Assembly (NCBI GenBank): GCA_041563315.1
Contig: JBFFNE010000084.1
Location: 1-13,045, forward strand
Length of the DNA: 13,045 bases
Direction: 5' to 3'
Source of the DNA: JBFEYJ01 sp041563315
GTDB taxonomy: Bacteria > Pseudomonadota > Gammaproteobacteria > Thiohalomonadales > Thiohalomonadaceae
Shown: in pieces, positions 1 to 6,627 of the stretch
Position numbering within the stretch: the first letter of the stretch is position 1
Layout: each line of letters opens with the position of its first letter
The notes under the pieces: generated by a model
Databases searched by the model: none
What the model was told of the DNA's origin: nothing
The model's input: only the letters and a program-made list of their open reading frames with translations
Translations under genes and position numbers: made by a program

Positions 1-32
1 ACTTTGAACTTTGAACTTTGAACTTTGAACTT
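1..32. repeat. Tandem heptamer array (ACTTTGA)4.6
   Basis: Four perfect copies of ACTTTGA followed by ACTT run from the first base of the window, so the array may extend further left. A single further copy (ACTTTGAAC) lies at 116-124, directly before the stop codon of the minus-strand protease gene. The same motif in reverse complement (TCAAAGTTCAA) lies at 12961-12971. It is an intergenic short tandem repeat. No spacers or CRISPR-like unit length are present. Confidence 0.9.
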
Positions 33-94
33 ACTCAGTCAAGCCTGGAGCAGGGCTTCCAGCCGCGAACGAGCGGAGCCGCCTCAGACAAATT

Positions 95-109
95 GCGGCA
101 AGATGCCGC
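95..109 (-). terminator. GC-rich hairpin after the protease gene, possible weak terminator or REP-like repeat
   Basis: GCGGCA (95-100) and TGCCGC (104-109) form a perfect 6-bp stem with a 3-base loop. It lies 16 bases beyond the stop codon of the minus-strand protease gene. Read on the minus strand, the stem is followed by AATTTG, a poor T tract, so termination is only a possibility. Part of the sequence (AGCGGCATC with a nearby GTGGAG) recurs at the right end of the window, so it may instead be a dispersed intergenic hairpin repeat. Confidence 0.4.
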
Positions 110-124
110 TTCTCCACTTTGAAC

Positions 125-658
125 CTATGGATACTGCCGGATTATCAGGGTATCTCCACGCTGGGTAAACTCCAGATGCTTAAGAAAGCTCATGCCCAGA
201 AGGATGAGTTCGCCATCCATATGCGGGTTGATACTGGCGCGAACGTCGTGCAGCTCAATGCCGCCAAGATTCAGACGGGAAATGTGGGTGAGGTAGGCGG
301 TGATTGGGCCGTTGGCGGTGTTGTAGATGAGTGGGGCGCCATGCTTAAGCCCCAGGCGGCGGGCGAGCGATGCGGGCACCGAGACGTCGCTGGCACCGGT
401 ATCGAGCAAAAACTCCACAGCCTGGCTGTTGATTTGGCCATCGGCCAGATAGTGGCCACTGCGACTGCGTTCGAGAATGACTTCTCGAATGCCTGCCTCG
501 TTAACGATGCCGGTCACATTTCGATTCGGATTACGCCCCTGTTCGAGCAGGTTGCCGAATACCAGCGCGAGCAGCAGCAAACCGAGTACCCAGCCACCGA
601 TTAGCATGCCCCGGCCAGGGCTGGTGGAATTTTGGTTTGGGTCGAGGTCAGGACGCAT
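125..658 (-). CDS. Membrane-anchored retropepsin-like aspartic protease
   Basis: This 177-residue protein has one predicted membrane segment (about residues 18-37, a glycine/leucine-rich helix). A single retropepsin-like domain follows. The active-site motif is LLDTGASDVSVP with the catalytic aspartate at D86, and a second family motif, LLGMSFL, lies at 153-159. It matches the bacterial clan AA aspartic protease family in size and layout: a short cytoplasmic N-terminus, a membrane anchor and a domain probably facing the periplasm. Retropepsin-like enzymes are active as homodimers, since each chain supplies one aspartate; that is family knowledge, not visible here. Substrates are unknown. The gene is divergent from the DUF1538 operon, and no strong Shine-Dalgarno sequence precedes the ATG. 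The stop codon abuts an ACTTTGAAC repeat. Confidence 0.88.
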   Translation of the reverse strand: MRPDLDPNQNSTSPGRGMLIGGWVLGLLLLALVFGNLLEQGRNPNRNVTGIVNEAGIREVILERSRSGHYLADGQINSQAVEFLLDTGASDVSVPASLARRLGLKHGAPLIYNTANGPITAYLTHISRLNLGGIELHDVRASINPHMDGELILLGMSFLKHLEFTQRGDTLIIRQYP

Positions 659-757
659 AAATTATGTTGGTTCTATTGTTCCGGGGTACATTACAGTTAA
701 CAGTCGTCCCGCAATAGTGTAACTTTTGATGCTTATTCGCAAACCGATGAGAGCCCC

Positions 758-1495
758 TTGAAGCTGTCGTTACCGTCCACCCTTCGTCCATTTCTGGACA
801 GTCTGCGTGACCTGGCGCCGATCATCCTTGTTATTGCCTTTTTCCAGTTGGTGGTACTGCAACAGCCCGTACCCAACCTGGGGTCGCTCCTGTTTGGTAC
901 CGCCATGGTGGTATTGGGGCTGACCCTGTTCGTTCGCGGCCTAGAGATGGGGCTGTTTCCTATCGGCGAGAGCATGGCTTACGATTTTGCCCGCAAGGGA
1001 AGTGTATGGTGGCTGATCGCCTTCGCCTTTGCTCTCGGTTTCGGCACCACGGTGGCTGAGCCGGCACTCATCGCCGTGGCTGGTGAAGCGGCGGCGGTGG
1101 CGGCGGCTGGCGGAATGATCGCCGATAATGAGCTGGCCAGGCAGGGTTACGCCAACGGTCTGCGCTATACCGTGGCGTTGTCGGTGGGCTTTGCCATCGT
1201 CCTTGGCGTATTGCGCATCCTCAAGGGCTGGCCGATCCAATACCTGATCATCGGCGGTTATCTTGGGGTAGTGGTGATGACCGCTTTCGCTCCCAAGGAG
1301 ATTATCGGTATTGCCTATGACTCGGGAGGGGTTACGACTTCCACGATTACCGTTCCACTGGTGACGGCGCTGGGTGTGGGACTCGCCTCCTCGATCAAGG
1401 GACGTAACCCGATGGTCGATGGTTTCGGCCTCATAGCCTTCGCCTCACTGACACCGATGATTTTCGTCATGGCCTATGGCCTAGTGCTCGGTTGA
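758..1495 (+). CDS. DUF1538 family membrane protein, first paralogue
   Basis: This 245-residue protein is very hydrophobic, with about seven membrane or re-entrant segments. It resembles the DUF1538 family, whose function is not established. Two polar motifs sit inside hydrophobic segments: GFGTTVAEP (E101-P102) and DSGGVTTSTITVP (188-200). A C-terminal GR-x-P-x-x-DGFGLIAFASL block follows. All are shared with the next gene, so the two are paralogues that probably work together. The start is a TTG with GATGAGAG upstream. The nearby ATG at 747 is in another frame and closes at once, and no in-frame ATG or GTG was found in the short upstream stretch. The chosen start matches where homology to the paralogue begins (SLRDLAPI against TLRDVLPI). 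It is the first gene of a tightly packed operon. A transport or channel role is inferred from the topology and from the sensor-like neighbours. Confidence 0.85.
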   Translation: MKLSLPSTLRPFLDSLRDLAPIILVIAFFQLVVLQQPVPNLGSLLFGTAMVVLGLTLFVRGLEMGLFPIGESMAYDFARKGSVWWLIAFAFALGFGTTVAEPALIAVAGEAAAVAAAGGMIADNELARQGYANGLRYTVALSVGFAIVLGVLRILKGWPIQYLIIGGYLGVVVMTAFAPKEIIGIAYDSGGVTTSTITVPLVTALGVGLASSIKGRNPMVDGFGLIAFASLTPMIFVMAYGLVLG

Positions 1496-2280
1496 TGGAA
1501 ACTCTGCAACTGATACTCGATACACTGCTCGCGACCTTGCGTGATGTTTTGCCTATCGTGGGGATTATCTTTGGCTTTCAGTTGCTGGTGATCCGCCGGC
1601 CAATCCCGAATTTGAAAAAAATGTTGACTGGTTTTGCTTATGTGCTGCTGGGATTATCGCTATTTCTAATCGGCCTGGAAGAAGCACTATTTCCGCTGGG
1701 CAAGCTGATGGCCGAACAGCTGACCGACCCGGTCTTTATCCTTGGCGATGAAGTTAGCCGAGTGCTGCTTTGGCACGACTATTGGTGGGTCTACCTGTTT
1801 GCCTTCGCCATCGGTTTTTCCACCACCGTCGCGGAACCCTCGTTGATTGCCGTGGCAATCAAGGCGGAGGAAGTTTCCGCCGGCGCCATTAGCGTGTGGG
1901 GCTTACGCACTGCGGTTGCTATCGGTGTTGCTGTGGGCATTGCACTGGGGACCTATCGCATCATCAGTGGTACACCATTGCACTACTACATCATTGCCGG
2001 CTATATCGTGGTCATTGTCCAGACAATCTATGTCCCCAAAATGATTATTGCCCTCGCTTTTGATTCTGGAGGGGTGACTACCTCGACGGTTACTGTGCCG
2101 TTGGTTACTGCTCTGGGCCTGGGGCTAGCAAGCACGGTGCCGGGGCGAAGTCCAATACTCGATGGATTCGGGCTTATCGCATTTGCTAGCCTGTTTCCGA
2201 TTATGTCGGTAATGGGTTATGCACAACTCAGTCAGTTGAGAGCGCGCCGCAACGGGCGGCGTGATAACGCGGGAGAGTAA
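1495..2280 (+). CDS. DUF1538 family membrane protein, second paralogue
   Basis: This 261-residue polytopic membrane protein is clearly related to the gene before it. Shared blocks include PIPNL near the N-terminus, GLEEALFPLG, GFSTTVAEPSLIAVA, a central DSGGVTTSTVTVP, and DGFGLIAFASLFPI near the end. The ATG at 1495 overlaps the previous stop by one base (TGATG), which indicates translational coupling. A TTG three bases upstream is in frame but less likely. The protein ends in a basic tail (LRARRNGRRDN) that probably faces the cytoplasm and could meet the PII-like or CBS partner encoded next. Two coupled paralogues suggest a heteromeric complex; this is inference. The substrate is unknown. 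Confidence 0.86.
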   Translation: METLQLILDTLLATLRDVLPIVGIIFGFQLLVIRRPIPNLKKMLTGFAYVLLGLSLFLIGLEEALFPLGKLMAEQLTDPVFILGDEVSRVLLWHDYWWVYLFAFAIGFSTTVAEPSLIAVAIKAEEVSAGAISVWGLRTAVAIGVAVGIALGTYRIISGTPLHYYIIAGYIVVIVQTIYVPKMIIALAFDSGGVTTSTVTVPLVTALGLGLASTVPGRSPILDGFGLIAFASLFPIMSVMGYAQLSQLRARRNGRRDNAGE

Positions 2281-2282
2281 CC

Positions 2283-2633
2283 ATGCATTTCAAGCTATTG
2301 ATTGCCCTGGTCGAGGACCACAAGACCGACAAGGTGCTCGATGCGGCGCGCGAGGCAGGCGCTACCGGCGCCACGGTACTGAACCAGGCGCGCGGTGAGG
2401 GGATGAAAAAGAGCAAGACCTTCTTTGGCCTGTCGCTGGAGACACAGCGTGACATGATGATGTTTCTGGTAGAGGAGCACATGAGCCGCAAGATTCTGGA
2501 GCGTATTGCCGCGGTCGGGCAATTCGACGAAAAGCCTGGCACCGGCATTGCCTTTCAACTCGATGTGGAAGACGCGGTGGGCGTTATCCATCAGGTGGAA
2601 AAACTCAGTTCGGCGGTGGAGGAGGAGTTATGA
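2283..2633 (+). CDS. PII-like (GlnB/GlnK superfamily) regulatory protein
   Basis: This 116-residue protein has the ferredoxin-like PII pattern. A first strand (FKLLIALVED) leads to a helix and the turn GATGATV (26-32), which matches GITGMTV in E. coli GlnB. A short T-loop-like segment (about 37-54) comes next, and a B-loop-like KPGTGIAF (84-91) precedes the last strand. It is not a canonical nitrogen PII. The T-loop is short and has no tyrosine at the uridylylation position, and the GDGK ATP-binding signature reads GTGI. Related PII-like proteins often sit beside membrane transporters, and many bind adenine nucleotides. By analogy with GlnK-AmtB it may gate the DUF1538 proteins. GGGAGAG upstream is a good ribosome binding site. 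The gene starts two bases after the DUF1538 stop and overlaps the next gene as ATGA. Confidence 0.85.
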   Translation: MHFKLLIALVEDHKTDKVLDAAREAGATGATVLNQARGEGMKKSKTFFGLSLETQRDMMMFLVEEHMSRKILERIAAVGQFDEKPGTGIAFQLDVEDAVGVIHQVEKLSSAVEEEL

Positions 2634-3040
2634 CCGGTGACAGAAAAGTGATTCGGGTACGTCATGTGATGAAGCCCCAGTTCGACATCGTCGACGGCAT
2701 GGCCACGGTGCGTGATGCGCTGGTGAGGATGAAGCATGTGGATACCAAATGCCTGATTGTCGATAAGCGTCATGAAGACGATGAGTACGGGATGTTGCTT
2801 ATCTCGGACATTGCACGCAAGGTGCTGGCGGCCGACCGAGCCCCGGAAAGGGTGAATGTTTACGAGGTGATGGCCAAGCCGGTGATCGCTGTCGACCCGG
2901 AAATGGACATTCGTTACTGTGCGCGGCTGTTCGACCGGTTTTTCCTCTCCCGTGCGCCGGTGGTGGAACGAGGCAAGGTCATTGGCATCATTAGCTTTAC
3001 CGACATGGTATTACGTGGCCTTCTGGTCGACCTAGATTGA
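2630..3040 (+). CDS. CBS-pair domain protein
   Basis: This 136-residue soluble protein consists of little more than two CBS motifs. The first spans about residues 8-68 (starting VRHVMKP, ending LLISDIARKVL) and the second about 75-134 (starting VYEVMAKPV, ending GIISFTDMVLRGL). Paired CBS motifs form a Bateman module that typically binds AMP, ADP, ATP or S-adenosylmethionine and regulates a partner. There is no fused enzyme or channel domain, so it must act in trans. The start overlaps the PII-like stop by four bases (ATGA) behind a GGAGGAGG ribosome binding site, implying coupled production. With its neighbours it suggests nucleotide or energy-state control of the DUF1538 membrane proteins. 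That role is inferred from context only. Confidence 0.88.
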   Translation: MTGDRKVIRVRHVMKPQFDIVDGMATVRDALVRMKHVDTKCLIVDKRHEDDEYGMLLISDIARKVLAADRAPERVNVYEVMAKPVIAVDPEMDIRYCARLFDRFFLSRAPVVERGKVIGIISFTDMVLRGLLVDLD

Positions 3041-3062
3041 TCTCATCAGGAGTGCGCGGGAA

Positions 3063-3404
3063 ATGCCTGTCGAGCGACTGACCCAGTTCGATTTTCACCA
3101 CACCCTGTCAGAGACCCGGGGGGCGAGCCTGGTCTACTTTACCGCGTCGGGTTGCGGCGCCTGTCGTCAGCTCAGGCAGGTTCTGGAAAGCCATGCTATG
3201 GAGTTCGCGACGATCAACCTGTTTGAGGTGGATGCGCAGCAGGACCTGGCGCTAACCCGGGAGTTTGAGGTGTTCCATCTGCCGGCACTGTTTCTGTTCA
3301 AGGACGGCTATTACCATGCTGCGATCCATGCCGAACCACGTGCACGAAGCCTGTTGGCCGCTGTTGAGGCGGCACTGGCTGCCGCACCACAGGAGGCGCC
3401 ATGA
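3063..3404 (+). CDS. Thioredoxin-fold protein with CGAC active site
   Basis: This 113-residue protein follows the thioredoxin pattern. A strand (SLVYFTASGC) leads into the redox motif C31-G-A-C34 at the start of a helix. A second strand reads FATINLFEVDA, and the cis-proline lies in HLPALFLF (P74). No signal peptide or lipobox is visible, so it is probably cytosolic. CGAC differs from the CGPC of classical thioredoxins, and the WC tryptophan is replaced (SGCGAC). It may therefore have different redox properties, or act as a client-specific thioredoxin. AGGAG precedes the start at slightly long spacing. It follows the CBS gene by 22 bases and overlaps ampD by four bases. Whether it serves the DUF1538 system or cell-wall recycling cannot be told. 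Confidence 0.83.
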   Translation: MPVERLTQFDFHHTLSETRGASLVYFTASGCGACRQLRQVLESHAMEFATINLFEVDAQQDLALTREFEVFHLPALFLFKDGYYHAAIHAEPRARSLLAAVEAALAAAPQEAP

Positions 3405-3982
3405 GTCTTCTGGTAGACTGCAACACCGGCCTGATTTCACCGGCACGCCAGGTCGTCTCGCCCAACTGGGATGAACGTCCTGACGGGACGGCGATCGATC
3501 TCATTGTGGTTCACGGCATCAGTTTACCGCCAGGCGAGTACGGCGGACCCTGGATCGACGCACTCTTTACCAACACCCTCGATCCAGAGGCCCATCCCTA
3601 TTTTGCCGAGATTCATCAGTTGCGGGTCTCTTCCCATCTGCTGATCCGCCGCAATGGTGAATTGGTGCAGTATGTGCCGTTTCATCGGCGTGCCTGGCAT
3701 GCCGGGGTCTCGCAATATGAGGGGCGAGAACGTTGTAATGACTTTTCCATCGGTATCGAATTGGAGGGTAGCGACGAAGCGCCCTACGAGCCGGCACAGT
3801 ATGCCCGGCTTGCCGAGGTGATCGCTGCCCTCGAGCGCGCCTATCCCGGCCTGAGCAGAGATCGCCTGGTGGGGCATAGCGAGATTGCCCCCGGTCGCAA
3901 GACCGATCCCGGGTCTGCTTTCCGCTGGCCGCACCTGCTTGCGTTACTCTCCTCACCGCCCGATGAGTCAAACTCTGCTTGA
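3401..3982 (+). CDS. ampD: 1,6-anhydro-N-acetylmuramyl-L-alanine amidase AmpD
   Basis: This 193-residue cytosolic zinc amidase cuts the lactyl-amide bond between anhydro-N-acetylmuramic acid and L-alanine in recycled muropeptides. That removes the signal that induces AmpR-controlled beta-lactamase where AmpR is present. The zinc ligands are visible as H38 (in VVHGISLPPG), H158 (VGHSEIAPGRKTDPG) and D168. Catalytic residues match E119 and K166. All lie four positions beyond the numbers usually given for Citrobacter AmpD (34, 154, 164, 162), apart from small drift at the glutamate. Length fits the family. AGGAGG lies four bases before the ATG, which overlaps the preceding thioredoxin-like stop (ATGA). 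ampE follows after 31 bases, the usual order. No ampC or ampR is present in the window. Confidence 0.96.
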   Translation: MSLLVDCNTGLISPARQVVSPNWDERPDGTAIDLIVVHGISLPPGEYGGPWIDALFTNTLDPEAHPYFAEIHQLRVSSHLLIRRNGELVQYVPFHRRAWHAGVSQYEGRERCNDFSIGIELEGSDEAPYEPAQYARLAEVIAALERAYPGLSRDRLVGHSEIAPGRKTDPGSAFRWPHLLALLSSPPDESNSA

Positions 3983-4013
3983 AATACAGCGCGCGAACAT
4001 TGAAACTTAAACA

Positions 4014-4883
4014 ATGTTATTGATCGCTATCATTCTCAGTCTCATTGCTGAGCGCTTTCTTGGCTCCATGTCGGAGTTGCGTCGTTTCGGCTGGTTCCAT
4101 CGCTACTCAGGATTCGTGAAAAACGCGGCGGCAAAGCAGCCATACCTCAATGGTCCTGCCACGACACTGTTGCTGTTAGTCCCGCTGTTGCTGCTTACCG
4201 GCCTGATTGATTACTACCTCAGTAATCTCTGGTTCCTGTTTGGCTTGGGCTTCGCCGTGCTGATATTGCTGTTCAGTTTCGGGCCCACTGATCTTGAGGC
4301 GGAAGTGGAGGCGTTTGTCGACGCTCGCGAGCGAGGCGACGAGGAGTCGGCAATCTGGCATGCCTCCGAGCTGCTTGGTGCTGATATCCCGACACATTCG
4401 GCGCAACTGACTCGCCGTATCCTGGACAATATCCTGGTTGAGGTTAATGAGCGGCTGTTGGCCGTGGTGTTCTGGTTCGTTCTGCTGGGGCCCGCCGGTG
4501 CCTTGCTGTTTCGCCTGACACAGCAGCTGGTGCAGGAAGAACGGGAGAGCAGTGAAGAATTCGCCGAAGCGGCTCAGCGACTGCACCAAATTCTGGTGTG
4601 GGTACCTGCGCGTATCTGCGCACTGGCCTATGCCCTGGCAGGAAGTTTTGTCGACGCACTCAGCAGCTGGCGTCGTGTCGACGTGCCGTGGACCGAGAGT
4701 AGCCGCAAGGTGCTGATCGCCAGTGGCCTGGGGGCACTGCGTTATGAGGATGGGGAGATCGAAGAGGGCAACGATGCCCAAAACATTGCCATGGTTAATG
4801 AAACGCTCTCCCTTGCGCGTCGCGCTGTGATGGTGTTTATCAGTATGCTTGCCCTGTTCACTCTGGCCGGGTGGATGACTTGA
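4014..4883 (+). CDS. ampE: AmpE inner-membrane protein
   Basis: This 289-residue protein is close in length to E. coli AmpE (about 284). It begins with the family's membrane-entry pattern (LLIAIILSLIAERFLG). Further hydrophobic segments lie at roughly 45-83 (two), 145-168 and 268-288. The cytosolic part holds EAFVDARERGD and a helical stretch before WVPARICALAYALAGSF. AmpE is encoded with AmpD and has been linked to beta-lactam sensing and muropeptide recycling. Its biochemical role is not settled. The ribosome binding site is weak (the leader is A-rich before the ATG). The gene probably belongs to the same transcript as ampD. Confidence 0.93.
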   Translation: MLLIAIILSLIAERFLGSMSELRRFGWFHRYSGFVKNAAAKQPYLNGPATTLLLLVPLLLLTGLIDYYLSNLWFLFGLGFAVLILLFSFGPTDLEAEVEAFVDARERGDEESAIWHASELLGADIPTHSAQLTRRILDNILVEVNERLLAVVFWFVLLGPAGALLFRLTQQLVQEERESSEEFAEAAQRLHQILVWVPARICALAYALAGSFVDALSSWRRVDVPWTESSRKVLIASGLGALRYEDGEIEEGNDAQNIAMVNETLSLARRAVMVFISMLALFTLAGWMT

Positions 4884-4975
4884 GGCCGATATAAAGAGGC
4901 AAGAGAAACGAGTCGCGAAGGCGCTGGCTGCTACCCCGCATTCGCTCTATAACCTGAATACCTTCTGATTAACTC

Positions 4976-5494
4976 ATGATTGAACTGATTTTGGGTGGTG
5001 CCCGTTCCGGCAAGAGCGCTTTGGCCGAGCAGCGCGCCATCGAGAGTGGCCTGGCGGTGACCTACATTGCTACCGCTGAGGCGGGTGATGGCGAAATGGC
5101 TGAACGGATCGCCCACCATCGCCGTCGTCGCCCCTCTGATTGGAAAGTGCTAGAAGAGCCCTTGCAACTGGCGCGGGTGCTGGCAGAGCAGGCCTCCCCC
5201 GAGCGTTGTCTTATCGTTGATTGCCTCACCTTGTGGTTGAGTAACCTGCTTGCGGCCGAGCCGATAGACGAGCGGCACTTTGTTGCAGAGCGAACAGCAT
5301 TGCTGGAGTTGTTGCCGAAGTTGACGGGGCAGATACTGCTGGTGAGCAATGAGGTGGGACTTGGCATCATCCCGATGGGGGCCATGACACGACGGTTTTG
5401 TGATGAGAGTGGTCGCCTGCACCAGGAATTGGCGACTGCATGTGACCGGGTGACTTTCGTCACCGCCGGTTTGCCTATGACCTTAAAGGGATGA
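4976..5494 (+). CDS. cobU: Adenosylcobinamide kinase / adenosylcobinamide-phosphate guanylyltransferase CobU
   Basis: This 172-residue cytosolic enzyme phosphorylates adenosylcobinamide and then transfers GMP to give adenosylcobinamide-GDP. The P-loop is G7-GARSGKS-14 at the N-terminus. The RIAHHR motif (44-49) carries the histidine that becomes guanylylated in the Salmonella enzyme. The SNEVGLGIIP motif is typical of CobU/CobP. Length is normal. The start is fixed by the P-loop lying at the N-terminus as in homologues, although no clear Shine-Dalgarno sequence precedes it. It opens the cob gene group, 92 bases after ampE and three bases before cobT. No cobalamin riboswitch signature was found in the 92-base leader. 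Confidence 0.96.
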   Translation: MIELILGGARSGKSALAEQRAIESGLAVTYIATAEAGDGEMAERIAHHRRRRPSDWKVLEEPLQLARVLAEQASPERCLIVDCLTLWLSNLLAAEPIDERHFVAERTALLELLPKLTGQILLVSNEVGLGIIPMGAMTRRFCDESGRLHQELATACDRVTFVTAGLPMTLKG

Positions 5495-5497
5495 TAG

Positions 5498-6550
5498 ATG
5501 ACAGTTGACTGGGTATATCAGACGGCCGCTTTACTGGATCAACAGGCTGGCAGTGATGCGGCAGCGCTTCAGGCCCAGCTGACCAAGCCACCGGGATCTC
5601 TCGGCAGGCTTGAGCAATTGGCCGAGCGCCTTGCCGCGATGCAGGGCACTGTTCGACCTAATTTGGAGCGGTTGCAAATCAGCGTCTTCGCTGCGGATCA
5701 TGGGGTGGCTGCCGAAGGGGTATCGGCATTCCCTCAGGAGGTGACGGTAGCGATGATCGCCAACTTCGCTCACGGCGGGGCGGCGATTAGCGTACTCGCA
5801 CGAGAACTGGGAGCGACGCTTGAGGTGGTCGATGTTGGAGCGCTCACTCCCTCCGCGGAACTGCCCCATGTTATCAGTCAGCGAGTTGGCAGCGGCACCG
5901 CCAATTTTTGTACTGGCCCCGCAATGGATGAGGCGCAGCTCCAAGAGGCGCTGGCCGCTGGCCGAGAGGCCGTTGAGCGGGCGCTGGTGGCTGGGGCGCA
6001 GCTGTTTATCGGAGGCGAGATGGGCATTGCCAATACCACCGCCGCAAGTGCCATCGCCACGGTGCTGCTGGGCAAGCCTCCTGTCGAACTGGCCGGACCG
6101 GGAACTGGACTGAATACGGCGGGGGTATTGCACAAGGCTCAGGTGATTGAGCGCGCCCTGGATTTTCATCGCGAGGCGCTGGATAACCCGTTGGAAGTCT
6201 TACGCAGGCTCGGTGGATTCGAGATTGCGGCGCTGTGCGGCGCCTATCTCAGTGCCGCACAACGGGGACTGCCAGTGTTGGTCGACGGCTTTATTACCAG
6301 CTGTGCGGCGCTGCTGGCACTGCGGATCAACCCCAGCATTGCCCCCTGGTTGATGCTCTCCCACGCCTCGGCTGAACCGGGACATGCGGCCGTTGTCGCC
6401 GCCATTGGCGATGAACCGCTGCTGGATCTCTGTATGCGTCTGGGTGAAGGCAGCGGTGCAGCGGTTACCGTTCCGCTGCTGCGCCTTGCCTGTGCCCTTC
6501 ACAACAACATGGCCACTTTTGCCGAGGCGGGTGTGGCGGATGGGAAGTGA
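5498..6550 (+). CDS. cobT: Nicotinate-nucleotide-dimethylbenzimidazole phosphoribosyltransferase CobT
   Basis: This 350-residue enzyme activates the lower ligand of cobalamin. It transfers phosphoribose from nicotinate mononucleotide to 5,6-dimethylbenzimidazole, giving alpha-ribazole phosphate. Family blocks are in order: KPPGSLGRLEQLA (30-42), FAADHGVAAEGVSAFP, MGIANTTAASA, GPGTGLN and GEGSGAA. The glutamate in the last block falls at residue 317, the number of the catalytic glutamate in Salmonella CobT. AAGGG lies seven bases before the ATG, three bases after the cobU stop. It supplies the second substrate for CobS, encoded downstream. Confidence 0.97.
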   Translation: MTVDWVYQTAALLDQQAGSDAAALQAQLTKPPGSLGRLEQLAERLAAMQGTVRPNLERLQISVFAADHGVAAEGVSAFPQEVTVAMIANFAHGGAAISVLARELGATLEVVDVGALTPSAELPHVISQRVGSGTANFCTGPAMDEAQLQEALAAGREAVERALVAGAQLFIGGEMGIANTTAASAIATVLLGKPPVELAGPGTGLNTAGVLHKAQVIERALDFHREALDNPLEVLRRLGGFEIAALCGAYLSAAQRGLPVLVDGFITSCAALLALRINPSIAPWLMLSHASAEPGHAAVVAAIGDEPLLDLCMRLGEGSGAAVTVPLLRLACALHNNMATFAEAGVADGK

Positions 6551-6627
6551 GTGAGATCGAACTTCGCTCGGGCTTCCTGTTCGACTTAACGCTCTGCCGA
6601 CTAACACGGTAACCGGAAAATACGCCA

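Noticed and set aside
1..32. Possible CRISPR array
   Set aside because: Units are 7 bp and directly adjacent with no unique spacers; no cas genes are present.
659..757. Divergent sigma-70 promoters between the protease and DUF1538 genes
   Set aside because: TTAACA at 697 with TAACTT at 720 and other pairs were weighed, but none matches well enough to call.
4176..4781. A 201-codon minus-strand frame inside ampE
   Set aside because: It is antisense to ampE, glutamine-rich, low in recognisable motifs, and without a supporting ribosome binding site or context.
4884..4975. Possible cobalamin riboswitch before cobU
   Set aside because: The leader is only 92 bases and no B12-box-like core could be found by eye.
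5531..6169. A 212-codon minus-strand frame inside cobT
   Set aside because: It is antisense to a full-length CobT whose motifs are all present; long antisense frames are expected in GC-rich genes.
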